From: Lachnospiraceae bacterium UBA3692
Lineage (GTDB): Bacteria > Bacillota > Clostridia > Lachnospirales > Lachnospiraceae
Reading direction: 5' to 3'
DNA: 58,870 bases
Assembly: GCA_002372815.1 (NCBI GenBank)
Contig: DFIR01000053.1
Coordinates: 3,556-62,425 of the forward strand
Positions 8,854-16,692 of the stretch are shown here, in pieces. A program made the translations under genes and the position numbers. Below the pieces are notes generated by a model. That model did not search any database. It was not told where the DNA came from and saw only the letters and a list, made by a program, of their open reading frames with translations. How positions within the stretch are numbered: position 1 is the stretch's first letter; each line of letters starts with the position of its first letter.

Positions 8854-10233
8854 TTATGCAGGATCGTCCTGCGTCGTTCCGTGGGGAAGGAGTGTCTCCG
8901 GGCGGCTGTACTTGTCCTGTCCCGTGAGTGCGCGCATGTGGGCCCGGATCTGCTGCTCGTACCCGTTCTCCGAGGGTTCGTAGAGGTCCTGCCCCCGCAG
9001 CGCCTCGGGGAGATAGGGCTGTCCGCTGTAGTGCTGTTCATAGAGGTGGGCGTACTGGTAGCCGATCCCTCTTCCGAGTCCGGCGGACCCGCCGTAATGC
9101 GCGTCCTGCAGGTAAGGGGGAATGGGGAGGGAGCCCGTCTGCCGCACCAGCTCCGTCGCCTTGGAGATCGAATTGACGGCGGTGTTGCTCTTCGGGGCGG
9201 AGGCCACGTATTCGCAGGCCTGGGCCAGGAGGATCTGGGATTCCGGCATGCCGATCCGCTCACAGGCGAGCGAGCAGTTCACCGCCACGACCAGGGCCAT
9301 CGGGTCGGCGTTGCCGACATCCTCCGCCGCGCAGATCATGATCCGGCGCGCGATGAATTCAGGCTGTTCGCCGGCCTCCAGCATGCGGGCCAGGTAGTAG
9401 ACCGCGGCGTCCGGGTCGCTCCCGCGCATGCTCTTGATGAACGCGGAGATCGTGTCGTAGTGGTTGTCACCTTTTTTGTCATAGCGGGGAGCACGTTTCT
9501 GGATACACTCCTCCGCCACCTCGCGGGTGATGTGGATGACGCCGTCCGCGGAGGGCTCCGTGGTCAGGACGCCGAGCTCCACGGCGTTGAGCGCTCTGCG
9601 GGCGTCCCCGCCCGCCAGATCCGCGAGAAAATCAGCCGCATCCTCGTCGATCTTCGCGCCGTAGGCGCCCATGCCGCGCTCCTCGTCATAGACGGCGCGG
9701 AGGATCAGCTTCCGGATGTCCTCGGTGCGAAGGGGCTTCAGCTCGAAGATCACGGACCTTGAGATCAGCGCGCTGTTGACTTCGAAATAGGGATTCTCCG
9801 TCGTGGCGCCGATGAGCGTCACGGTCCCGTCCTCCACGAAGGGCAGGAGGTAGTCCTGCTGGGACTTGTTGAAGCGGTGGATCTCGTCGATGAAGAGGAT
9901 CGTCTTCTTCCCGTACATGCCGCGGCGGTCCTGCGCGCTGCGGATCTCCGCCTCCATCTCCTTCTTGCCGGAGGAGGTGGCGTTGATCTGCACGAAGGCG
10001 GCCTTGGTCGTGTTCGCGATCACGCGTGCGATGGTCGTCTTGCCCGTGCCGGGAGGACCGTAGAAGATCAGGCTGCCGAGCTTGTCGGCGCGGATCGCCC
10101 TGCTGAGCAGCTTATCCCTGCCCAGGATGTGTTCCTGCCCCACGACCTCATCCAGCGTCCGCGGACGGAGCCTGGCGGCCAGCGGCGATTCCTCTTCGCT
10201 GTTCGATTCCCGCATATATTCGAAAAGATCCAC
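8854..10233 (-). CDS. rarA: RarA/MgsA, replication-associated recombination AAA+ ATPase
   Basis: Clamp-loader-like AAA+ ATPase that acts at stalled forks and interacts with SSB. It has 459 aa. The motifs are Walker A YGPPGTGKTT, Walker B FIDEIHRFNKSQQD, sensor 1 IGATTENPYF, and the arginine-finger region SALISRS. The C-terminal MgsA tetramerisation region includes YEQHYSGQPYLPEALRG. The start is GTG at 10233, with AAGGAG five bases upstream. It opens a two-gene unit with DUF4364 and lies after the terminator of the phosphofructokinase gene. Confidence 0.96.
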   Translation of the reverse strand: MDLFEYMRESNSEEESPLAARLRPRTLDEVVGQEHILGRDKLLSRAIRADKLGSLIFYGPPGTGKTTIARVIANTTKAAFVQINATSSGKKEMEAEIRSAQDRRGMYGKKTILFIDEIHRFNKSQQDYLLPFVEDGTVTLIGATTENPYFEVNSALISRSVIFELKPLRTEDIRKLILRAVYDEERGMGAYGAKIDEDAADFLADLAGGDARRALNAVELGVLTTEPSADGVIHITREVAEECIQKRAPRYDKKGDNHYDTISAFIKSMRGSDPDAAVYYLARMLEAGEQPEFIARRIMICAAEDVGNADPMALVVAVNCSLACERIGMPESQILLAQACEYVASAPKSNTAVNSISKATELVRQTGSLPIPPYLQDAHYGGSAGLGRGIGYQYAHLYEQHYSGQPYLPEALRGQDLYEPSENGYEQQIRAHMRALTGQDKYSRPETLLPHGTTQDDPA

Positions 10234-10264
10234 CTGTACTCCTTCCTCTCCCGACGGTGCAATT

Positions 10265-10319
10265 TCAAAGAAACAGGGGCCGGCGTATTAAGTCTGTCGT
10301 CTTAACACAGCGGCCCCTG
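10265..10319 (-). terminator. Intrinsic terminator of the phosphofructokinase gene
   Basis: Minus strand: arms CAGGGGCCG and CGGCCCCTG, with a nested TTAAG/CTTAA pair inside, followed by TTTCTTTG. It lies 37 bases after the stop codon. Confidence 0.85.
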
Positions 10320-10355
10320 CGATGGTCATTCCGATAAGCGCTTCCGGGAACGTTC

Positions 10356-11600
10356 TCAGTTGCTCATGAGCTCCTTCATGACGATGTGTCTCGGAAGGCC
10401 GTCCACGAACATGGGATTCAGCTCGCCCATGATGAGCGGTCTAGCGTAGCGGAGATAGGCGTCGGTGATCCCGCAGCCGTCCTCGGTGATGAACTCATCC
10501 GGCACTTTCTTCTCGACGTTGGCGATATCGTGGATATCGTGCAGGTCGATCCAGTTGATGTAAGGCTCGTCGTTGGCGCGCACCAGGACCGGCATCATGG
10601 CGGTGCGTCCGTCCGCGGCCGCTCTCACAGCCACGCCGCCTGCGCAGAACGCCTCGTCGACGTCCGTCAGGGAAGCGAGGTGGGAGCCTGCTCTCTGCAG
10701 GGTGGAGAATTCGATCGGGCGGGTCTTCAGGCCGGTCTCCTTCGCGATGATGCGGCAGAGGTTGGAAGCCGTGCCGCCGAGCTGCTTGTGGCCGAAAGCG
10801 TCGACAGGAAGGACCGCGTCGCCGGCCTCGCACACGAACTTGCCGTCGGCGGTCATGATGCCCTCGGAGACGGCGATCACGATGGAGTGGCGGGTCTTGG
10901 CGAGTTCCTTCACCTTCTCGACGAACGCATCCACGTCGAAGACGCGCTCCGGCAGATAGATCGCGTCACAGCCGGTGCAGTCGATGCCCTTCGCGAGCGC
11001 TGCGGCGGCGGTCAGCCATCCTGCGTGTCTGCCCATGATCTCAACGACGACGACGGTGGGCTTCACAGCGCCGAAGGACTCGTTGTCGCGGATGATCTCC
11101 TTGATGGAGGAAGCGATGTACTTGGCGGCACTGCCGTAACCGGGGCAGTGATCGGTGATCGGCAGGTCATTGTCGATGGTCTTCGGGATGCCCATGAAGG
11201 TCTGGGTGCGGCCGGTCTGCTTGGCATAATCGGAGAGCATCTTGACGGTGTCCATGGAGTCGTTGCCGCCCGCGTAGAACAGCGTGTCGATCTCATGCTC
11301 TTCCATGATGTCGATGACCTTCTGGTAGACTTCCGGATGCTCCTCGATCTTGGGCATCTTATAGCGGCAGCTGCCGAGGAATGCGGAAGGAGTCCTCTTC
11401 AGGAGCTCGATGTCCAGCGGATCCGAGAGATATCTGTCGAGATCGACGAGCTTGTCCTGCAGGAAGCCCTCGATGCCGTGGATCATGCCGTAGACCTTCT
11501 TATACCCGAGTCTCTTCGCTTCGGCGTACACGCCCGCGATCGACGCGTTGATAACGGCGGTAGGGCCGCCGGACTGTCCGACTACGATATTGCGTTTCAT
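10356..11600 (-). CDS. 6-phosphofructokinase, pyrophosphate-type residues
   Basis: Phosphorylates fructose 6-phosphate, the committed step of glycolysis. It has 414 aa. Two positions that set the phosphate donor in this family point to PPi rather than ATP: GGND at residues 111-114 (ATP enzymes have GGDG) and Lys140 in PKTIDND (ATP enzymes have Gly). The catalytic Asp residues of TIDND (141-145) are present. PPi use would make the step reversible. It is a single-gene unit with an extended -10 promoter, a tandem 23-bp repeat in the leader, and a clear terminator. Donor choice is inferred from family knowledge. A plain gene symbol is left out because pfkA and pfp are both used for this clade. 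Confidence 0.93.
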   Translation of the reverse strand: MKRNIVVGQSGGPTAVINASIAGVYAEAKRLGYKKVYGMIHGIEGFLQDKLVDLDRYLSDPLDIELLKRTPSAFLGSCRYKMPKIEEHPEVYQKVIDIMEEHEIDTLFYAGGNDSMDTVKMLSDYAKQTGRTQTFMGIPKTIDNDLPITDHCPGYGSAAKYIASSIKEIIRDNESFGAVKPTVVVVEIMGRHAGWLTAAAALAKGIDCTGCDAIYLPERVFDVDAFVEKVKELAKTRHSIVIAVSEGIMTADGKFVCEAGDAVLPVDAFGHKQLGGTASNLCRIIAKETGLKTRPIEFSTLQRAGSHLASLTDVDEAFCAGGVAVRAAADGRTAMMPVLVRANDEPYINWIDLHDIHDIANVEKKVPDEFITEDGCGITDAYLRYARPLIMGELNPMFVDGLPRHIVMKELMSN

Positions 11601-11614
11601 ACTATTGTCTCCTT

Positions 11615-11659
11615 TACTGATGAAGTTGACTTAACCATACTGATGAAGTTGACTTAACC
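11615..11659 (-). repeat. Tandem 23-bp repeat in the phosphofructokinase leader
   Basis: Two identical 22-base copies (plus strand, each containing GATGAAGTTGACTTAACC) at 11615-11636 and 11638-11659, with a 23-base period. They lie between the promoter and the ribosome-binding site, only 15 bases before the start codon. They fill almost the whole predicted 5' leader. Each copy contains the small inverted repeat AAGT-CA-ACTT. An operator or an RNA regulatory site is possible. Confidence 0.9.
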
Positions 11660-11665
11660 GCAACG

Positions 11666-11674
11666 ATTATAGCA
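11666..11674 (-). promoter_or_regulatory. Extended -10 promoter of phosphofructokinase
   Basis: Minus strand TGCTATAAT. No -35 hexamer matches well. Transcription would start at about 11660, so the tandem repeat makes up the first part of the transcript. Confidence 0.7.
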
Positions 11675-11734
11675 GATTCTCTCTGCGTATGCCACCCCGA
11701 TTTGCGGTTCCTCACGCCGCCCTGCGCCGAAAAA

Positions 11735-13225
11735 TCAGCGGCGAAGGCCCTTGGGATAGTGATTTTTCACGATCCTTCCGTCCGAGCGTCCCCAGCCGAG
11801 CGGGCAGTTTCCCGCACAGACGAGGGTCCATCCCCTGCCCGCGCCTTCCGCCGGCAGGCTCTCCCCCCGCAGCCAGGCCGCCGACGCGGCGCTGTCCGCA
11901 GCGATCCTGAGCACGTTCACAGCCTCCTCGGGCTGCAGTGCCATCGCCAGCGCATGTGCCGGGACGAAACGGCCCTTCCTGCAGCTCCCCAGCTCCAGCC
12001 CTGCGCGCAGGATCCGCAGGCCTTCCGTCTGCATCTGTACGGGAAGGAGGTACAGGGTCTCCCCGAAGAGGACCGGCACGCCTTCCGGCACCTTCCGGAG
12101 CGCCTCCGCGGCGAATGCCTCCCAGGCCTCCGTGACCTCCCGCATTCCGCCGCCGCTCTCCGCCGCGCGCCTGCCTTTTGCGCCGCGGAGTTTCCGCTGC
12201 TTCTCCTTCATTTTCTTCCCTTCGTGGGCTTCCGGGGCGTCCGCCGCTGCGGCTGCCGCCGCAGGAAGTCTGCTCCCCTCTCTCTCCAGCACCGCCGCGA
12301 AATGCCCTTCTCCGCCGGTCCTGTGTGGCCAGATGCGGACCATTCTCCCGGCGGGGCCGTCGGGATCCGGCACATAGCTGCCGTCCTCCGTCCGTTTCCG
12401 ACCCTCGGAGAATCCCCATTCCTCCGCCCGGATCCCCGGCTGCCTGCGGACATCCCGCAGCGAGAACTCCGGGTGCCGCTGCAGAAAAGCGAGCATATTC
12501 TCCTCGTTCTCCTCCGGCGAGAAAGTACAGGTCGAATAGACGATCCGCCCTCCCGGCGCGGTCATGCGGGCCGCGCTCTCCAGGATCTGCGCCTGCCTTT
12601 CCGCGCACATCCGGACGTTGTCGACGCTCCAGTTCGTGAGCGCCTGCGGCTCCTTCCGGAACATGCCCTCACCCGAGCACGGCGCATCCACCGCCACGCA
12701 GTCGAACGCGTAAGGGAACCGCTCCGCCAGCCGCTCCGGCGTCTCGTTCGTCACGACCGCGTTCCGGATCCCCAGTCTCTCGATATTGCGGGACAGGATC
12801 TTCGCGCGCTCCGGGTGGATCTCATTGGACACCAGCAGTCCCTGCCCCCGCAGGTCCGCGGCGAGCTGTGTGGTCTTCCCTCCGGGCGCCGCGCACAGGT
12901 CCAGCACGTGCTCCCCCGGCTGTACGGCCGCCAGGGCCGCCGGCACCATCGCGCTCGCCTCCTGCATGTAATAGGCGCCGGCTTCATGCAGCGCGCTCTT
13001 GCCGGGACGGGTTTCCTCCGCGCAGTAGTAGCCCTGTGCCGCCCACGGGACCCGCTCCTGCAGGAACGGACGGATCTCTTCCTCCCGCAGACTGCGCAGC
13101 GGATTGAGCCGCAGGGACGTCCGCCGCGGCAGCTCCAGGGCTTCCAGATATGCCTCCAGTTCTTCGCCGAGCAGTTTCCGCATACGTTCCACATAAGCGG
13201 CCGGGAGCTCTTCTCTCAGTCCCAT
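11735..13225 (-). CDS. RNA m5C methyltransferase, RsmB/RsmF (NOL1/NOP2/Sun) family
   Basis: S-adenosylmethionine-dependent cytosine-5 methyltransferase acting on rRNA or tRNA. It has 496 aa from the ATG at 13225 (MGLREELP), preceded by AAAGGAAG; the longer frame upstream lacks a site. Motif I is DLCAAPGGKTTQLAA. The two catalytic cysteines are in VDAPCSGEGMF and YSTCTFSPEEN. The C-terminal about 200 residues look like the RsmF-type PUA/RNA-recognition region, after a low-complexity Ala/Lys-rich stretch. The exact target base is unknown. It stands alone between two terminated units. Confidence 0.9.
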   Translation of the reverse strand: MGLREELPAAYVERMRKLLGEELEAYLEALELPRRTSLRLNPLRSLREEEIRPFLQERVPWAAQGYYCAEETRPGKSALHEAGAYYMQEASAMVPAALAAVQPGEHVLDLCAAPGGKTTQLAADLRGQGLLVSNEIHPERAKILSRNIERLGIRNAVVTNETPERLAERFPYAFDCVAVDAPCSGEGMFRKEPQALTNWSVDNVRMCAERQAQILESAARMTAPGGRIVYSTCTFSPEENEENMLAFLQRHPEFSLRDVRRQPGIRAEEWGFSEGRKRTEDGSYVPDPDGPAGRMVRIWPHRTGGEGHFAAVLEREGSRLPAAAAAAADAPEAHEGKKMKEKQRKLRGAKGRRAAESGGGMREVTEAWEAFAAEALRKVPEGVPVLFGETLYLLPVQMQTEGLRILRAGLELGSCRKGRFVPAHALAMALQPEEAVNVLRIAADSAASAAWLRGESLPAEGAGRGWTLVCAGNCPLGWGRSDGRIVKNHYPKGLRR

Positions 13226-13274
13226 ATCCACTTCCTTTCCGGTTCCGGCCTCCGTCTTCAACGCAGAGACGGAC

Positions 13275-13324
13275 AAGTGCCGGACCGTCGGATGAGCCCT
13301 TGGGCTTCCGGCAGTCCGGCACTT
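13275..13324 (-). terminator. Strong hairpin after the PIN-like gene
   Basis: Arms AAGTGCCGGAC and GTCCGGCACTT, extended to 17 positions with two mismatches, with a nested GCCCAAGGGC hairpin. It lies 25 bases after the PIN-like stop on the minus strand. The tail (GTCCGTCTCT) is only weakly T-rich, so it may be a processing site or a partial terminator. Confidence 0.6.
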
Positions 13325-13349
13325 CTGTTCCTTCCGGCTCTTCCTTCTT

Positions 13350-14558
13350 TTACATTTGATTTAACGCCTTGACAAAAGGCTTCACGACATAATAGAATCT
13401 GTGCCCCTTGTCCTTCCCGTAATGCTTCTGCAGCGCGTAGCGGAGCGAATTGAGATTCTTCATCTTCTCGCGGTTGCCGAAGAGGAAATCCGCAAGATCC
13501 GCGGGATATGCCTCCTCGCTGTGCGCGAAGATGAGCGGCAGGTACACCTGGAACTTCTCCTCGGCCTCGCCCTTCTGGGCCCTGACCTTCAGTGTCCCGC
13601 TCTTGATGCTCTGATAGATCTCCTTGCCGCGGCTCCCGTAAAGGAGCGCGAGCTGGTTGTGCAGTTCCGCGAGATTGTCCGGCCCGATGCAGGAGACGAT
13701 CTTCTCGATCTCAAGAAGCTCGTCGGCATCTGACTTCTCTGCGGGAGTCTCCTCTTCCTCAGGAAGCTCCTCAGACTCCGCTGCCGGCCCGGCCTGTGCC
13801 TCCGCCGGTCCCCCGGCTGCCGTTTCCGTCTCTTCCGCAGCTGCCGGTGCGGGCGTCTCTTCCGCCGCCTCCGGCTCCGCGGTCTCCCCGGTCACTGCCT
13901 CTTCAGCGTCATTTCCGTCTTCTGCGGCGTCCTCCTGCTCCGGCTCCTCCTGGGGAACCTCTTCCGCCGGGGTCTCCTCCACAGGGGCCTGGGCCTCTGC
14001 GGGAGCTGTCTCCTCGACGGGGGCAGGTGCTTCGTCGGCGGCCGGTCTCCCGGCAGGCGCCTTCTCCTCCGCATTCGCGGTCTCTTCCGTCACATCACTT
14101 ACGGGCAGCACCGTCTCCGGAACGTCCGTCCCGATGACTGTCTGCTCGTCGTTCTGCTCCTCTGTGTCCGCTGCTCTGACCTTGGTCCGTTTATCGATGT
14201 AGCGGCATTCCTTTCCGGTGATCCGTTTCACCGCGCGCTTCTTGTGCCGCCAGTATTTCACTGCTGCGTCGTATCCCGTATCATTCGTGACGATCACGAA
14301 CTCGTCGCTGTCATCGAGCGCCAGTCGGTATCCGAGTTCGGACACCAGCTGGAAATCCAGTGCGTTCGTGCCTTCGTAGCATTTGATGAATGAGACGGCC
14401 CTGTCGGACTGTTTGAGCTTGATCAGGCTCTCATAGCTCATGTGGGGGCTGTTCCTGGTATAGAACACCACCAGTTCGGTCTCCTCCGCCGGAAGCTCCA
14501 GCAGGGGGATCCAGAAATCGCCGACATTTTCACTGTCAATAAGATATGTCACTCTCAC
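13350..14558 (-). CDS. PIN/NYN-like domain protein with a long acidic linker
   Basis: About 402 aa in three parts. The N-terminus (VTYLIDSENVGDFW ... DEFVIVTNDTGYDAAVKYW) has the beta-strand/Asp pattern of PIN/NYN ribonuclease-like domains, with conserved acids at DSEN, NALDFQL and TNDTGYD. The middle, about 170 residues, is almost only Glu, Ala, Pro and Thr and must be disordered. The C-terminal about 110 residues form a folded helical domain (EIEKIVSCIGPDNLAELHNQL ... KPFVKALNQM). A role in RNA cleavage or RNA binding is inferred. The start is uncertain: there is no in-frame ATG after the promoter, so GTG 14558, TTG 14564 or GTG 14552 are candidates, all with weak ribosome-binding sites. 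Confidence 0.8.
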   Translation of the reverse strand: MRVTYLIDSENVGDFWIPLLELPAEETELVVFYTRNSPHMSYESLIKLKQSDRAVSFIKCYEGTNALDFQLVSELGYRLALDDSDEFVIVTNDTGYDAAVKYWRHKKRAVKRITGKECRYIDKRTKVRAADTEEQNDEQTVIGTDVPETVLPVSDVTEETANAEEKAPAGRPAADEAPAPVEETAPAEAQAPVEETPAEEVPQEEPEQEDAAEDGNDAEEAVTGETAEPEAAEETPAPAAAEETETAAGGPAEAQAGPAAESEELPEEEETPAEKSDADELLEIEKIVSCIGPDNLAELHNQLALLYGSRGKEIYQSIKSGTLKVRAQKGEAEEKFQVYLPLIFAHSEEAYPADLADFLFGNREKMKNLNSLRYALQKHYGKDKGHRFYYVVKPFVKALNQM

Positions 14559-14588
14559 ATTCAATACCCGGCCGGTCGGAACAAGGGC

Positions 14589-14618
14589 ATTATAGCATAA
14601 GCCGGAGGAACCGCGCAA
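14589..14618 (-). promoter_or_regulatory. Promoter of the PIN-like gene, -35 inside a terminator loop
   Basis: Minus strand TTGCGC, 18-base spacer, TATAAT with an extended TGC. The -35 hexamer (14613-14618) coincides with the loop of the terminator of the upstream lipoprotein gene. Confidence 0.65.
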
Positions 14619-14631
14619 TGGTTCCTCCGGC
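14601..14631 (-). terminator. Terminator hairpin of the lipoprotein gene
   Basis: A perfect 12-bp stem (GCCGGAGGAACC and GGTTCCTCCGGC) with a 7-base loop, 7 bases after the lipoprotein stop. The tail on the minus strand is TTATGC, a short T tract. Confidence 0.7.
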
Positions 14632-14637
14632 CTGTCC

Positions 14638-16062
14638 TCATCCGCTGATCGTGACGTGCGAGAGGATCTCCTTCATGTAGGCCTCTCCGTCGACCTTCAG
14701 CTCTTTCTCCCCGGTGAAGTCGATCTCCACAGAAAGGAGATATCCGTTCTGCGCCGGGACCGCGATGTTGTACTGGATGAAATGTGTATCCTGGAAGTCA
14801 AAGGACATCGTCTTGTACTTGACGGCCGTCCCGTCCATATCGAACTCCTTCACATCGGAGATCTCGATGTTCGAGTAGTCCGCGCTCTCGTGCATGTACT
14901 CGCCGTCCATGTGGCTCAGGTAATGGTCCGCCGTCTCGTTCTCAAACAGATAGTAGAACACGCTGGCGGAGGAATCGTCGTCCATGTAGGTGTAGGCGGA
15001 TGCGTAGGTATCCGAGTAGCTCAGCTCATCGAAGCCGTCCGGCACCGTGATCTTCACGGACACCTTGCCTTCCTGGTCCGCGAGAACGCACTCCTTCCCG
15101 CTCTGCATCTCCTCCTGATAGTCGCCCGCGTCGTCGAAGTTCTCGATGTCCTGCTCGAGATTCCCGACCATGTCGGAGATCTCCGTCTCCGCCGGGGCCT
15201 CCGCGGCCTCCTGCGCGCTGTCCCGGACCTCCTGCGGCACCTTGATGGGATCGATCTCGTTGAACTTCGACATATCCACCGCGACGGAGAACGTCTTCAG
15301 CTGCACATTCGCGCTCTCTCCGAGCAGGGTGCCCAGCTGTCCGAACAGCGCCTCCCCGATCGAAAGCGCATCGAGCTCCATGCGGACGGGATAGCCGCTG
15401 TCCTTCGAGATATAGATCTTCACCGGGGCCGTCGTGCCGGAAATATCCAGGTCCTTGAGCATATCCTCCATGGAGGACAGCGCACCGCCCATCAGCTCGC
15501 CGATCTGGTTCCCGTCCAGCGTGAGCGACAGGACATACGCCTCCTGTCCGTTCACTTCCACGGTCTCCTCCGCCAGCTCCGCCTGGATCGTTCCGTCGGC
15601 GATCTTTGCGTACAGGTTGTTCTCAAGGGCTCCTGTGAGATCCGAATCGGCGAGCGCCTGCTCCTCCTGTGTCCAGTTCTCTCCGTCCGCCGTCGAGTAG
15701 ACGACGACCTTGTCCCCGTTCTTCTCCGAGTAGGACTCCGATTTGATGACCTCGTTCTCACCGAGCGCCGACACTTCCGTGCGGACCTTCGCGTGCGCCA
15801 TGACCGGCCTGGTCGTGACATCCATGTCCGCGTTGATGTTCAGCGTGAGGTCCATCGTGAGACTGTCTGTATCCATATCGCCCTCGAACAGAACATGCTC
15901 GAAGACATTGGCGGAATTGACCTTCGCCATCTTTTCGGAAGCGGTCTTCGCGAGGCTCTGCGCGGTGGGCTTCTTCGCGCCGCAACCCGCAAGAACGGCT
16001 GCTGCGCAAATCAGGATCAGCGCCGCAATGAGCGCAGGCATCCTTCTCCTGTTCTCTTTCAT
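14638..16062 (-). CDS. Predicted lipoprotein with repeated LppX-like beta region
   Basis: A 474-aa membrane-anchored lipoprotein. The start ATG at 16062 follows GGGAGG and gives a signal peptide with Arg/Lys, a hydrophobic core (ALIAALILICAAAVLAG) and the lipobox LAGC. The first about 270 residues (TASEKMAKVNSANV onward) alternate short beta strands and resemble lipoprotein sensor or carrier folds such as DUF6612/LolA/LppX. A second region after an Ala/Glu linker (DGFDELSYSDTYASAYTYM ...) contains another beta-rich unit. The ligand is unknown. It is a single-gene unit with a terminator. The function is not assigned; surface binding of a hydrophobic ligand is one possibility. Confidence 0.8.
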   Translation of the reverse strand: MKENRRRMPALIAALILICAAAVLAGCGAKKPTAQSLAKTASEKMAKVNSANVFEHVLFEGDMDTDSLTMDLTLNINADMDVTTRPVMAHAKVRTEVSALGENEVIKSESYSEKNGDKVVVYSTADGENWTQEEQALADSDLTGALENNLYAKIADGTIQAELAEETVEVNGQEAYVLSLTLDGNQIGELMGGALSSMEDMLKDLDISGTTAPVKIYISKDSGYPVRMELDALSIGEALFGQLGTLLGESANVQLKTFSVAVDMSKFNEIDPIKVPQEVRDSAQEAAEAPAETEISDMVGNLEQDIENFDDAGDYQEEMQSGKECVLADQEGKVSVKITVPDGFDELSYSDTYASAYTYMDDDSSASVFYYLFENETADHYLSHMDGEYMHESADYSNIEISDVKEFDMDGTAVKYKTMSFDFQDTHFIQYNIAVPAQNGYLLSVEIDFTGEKELKVDGEAYMKEILSHVTISG

Positions 16063-16132
16063 TTCCAAAACCTCCCAATTCAATAAATATGTGCAAAAAC
16101 AGTGTATCACAGAACACCTTTCCGTGCCGAAA

Positions 16133-16150
16133 GGAAAAATGAATTTTTCC
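16133..16150. other. AT-rich perfect palindrome between divergent units
   Basis: GGAAAAAT-GA-ATTTTTCC, 8-bp arms, placed between the lipoprotein gene (minus) and the tRNA promoter (plus, -35 at 16153). It could be an operator or a weak bidirectional terminator; there is no further evidence. Confidence 0.4.
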
Positions 16151-16152
16151 TC

Positions 16153-16181
16153 TTGATTTTCTGTGGAACACCCAGTATAAT
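16153..16181 (+). promoter_or_regulatory. Promoter of tRNA-Pro
   Basis: TTGATT, 17-base spacer, TATAAT; the tRNA begins 35 bases after the -10. Confidence 0.85.
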
Positions 16182-16216
16182 ATCACTTGCACGTCGGAAA
16201 CGACGTAAATGCAGAT

Positions 16217-16290
16217 CGGGGTGTAGCGCAGCTGGCTAGCGCACTTCGTTAGGGACGAAGGGGTCGTGGGTTCGAATCCCGTCACTCCGA
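16217..16290 (+). tRNA. tRNA-Pro with anticodon AGG
   Basis: A 74-base cloverleaf. The acceptor stem CGGGGTG pairs with CACTCCG (one G-U), the D stem is GCGC/GCGC, the anticodon stem is CTTCG/CGAAG with loop TTAGGGA, and the T arm is GTGGG-TTCGAAT-CCCGT. Positions 34-36 read AGG, so it would decode CCU directly, or more proline codons if A34 is changed to inosine. The CCA end is not encoded. Most bacterial tRNA-Pro genes carry UGG, GGG or CGG, so A34 is unusual. It has its own promoter and terminator. Confidence 0.96.
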
Positions 16291-16297
16291 TTGCACA

Positions 16298-16331
16298 AAG
16301 GCTGTCACCTCAGGGTGGCAGCCTTTTCTTT
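16298..16331 (+). terminator. Intrinsic terminator of tRNA-Pro
   Basis: Arms AAGGCTGTCACC and GGTGGCAGCCTT (one mismatch), loop TCAG, tail TTCTTTG. Confidence 0.9.
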
Positions 16332-16356
16332 GCGCGAAGCATGGCTCTGTTACCCA

Positions 16357-16654
16357 CCTGTCTATCCGCCTGTCTGTTTTAGCTTTCAGACAGCTTCATA
16401 GACAGGTTCCCTCTGAAAGCTGTCGATCTGCCTGTCTGTTTTGGCTTTCAGACAGCTTCATAGACAGGTTTCCACTGAAGGCTGTCTATCCACCTGTCTG
16501 ATTTGGCTTTCAGACAGCCGTACAGACAGGTTTCCTCTGAAAGCTGTCTATCCGCCTGTCTGTTTTGGCTTTCAGACAGCTTCATAGACAGGTTTCCTCT
16601 GAAAGCTGTCGACCCACCTGTCTGTTTTGACTTTCAGACAGTTGCATAGACAGC
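16357..16654. repeat. 62-bp tandem repeat array with phased CTGTC/GACAG pentamers
   Basis: Four full copies of exactly 62 bp start at 16369, 16431, 16493 and 16555. A partial fifth starts at 16617 and a partial unit precedes the first. In every copy CTGTC is at unit positions 2-6 and 52-56, and GACAG at 21-25 and 33-37. This gives 20 pentamers spaced 19, 12, 19, 12 bases apart without exception. Each CTGTC-N14-GACAG (and GACAG-N14-CTGTC) pair can form a hairpin, the first extended to CTGTCTG/CAGACAG. The array fills the gap between the tRNA-Pro terminator and the EIIC-like gene. The same family returns at the end of the window (58767 onward). Confidence 0.97.
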
Positions 16655-16692
16655 CGCTGCACATGGTACCCCCCACAGAAAGGTCCCGCTCC

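Noticed and set aside
16357..16654. CRISPR array
   Set aside because: The unit is a continuous 62-bp tandem repeat with no unique spacers, and no cas gene is present in the window.
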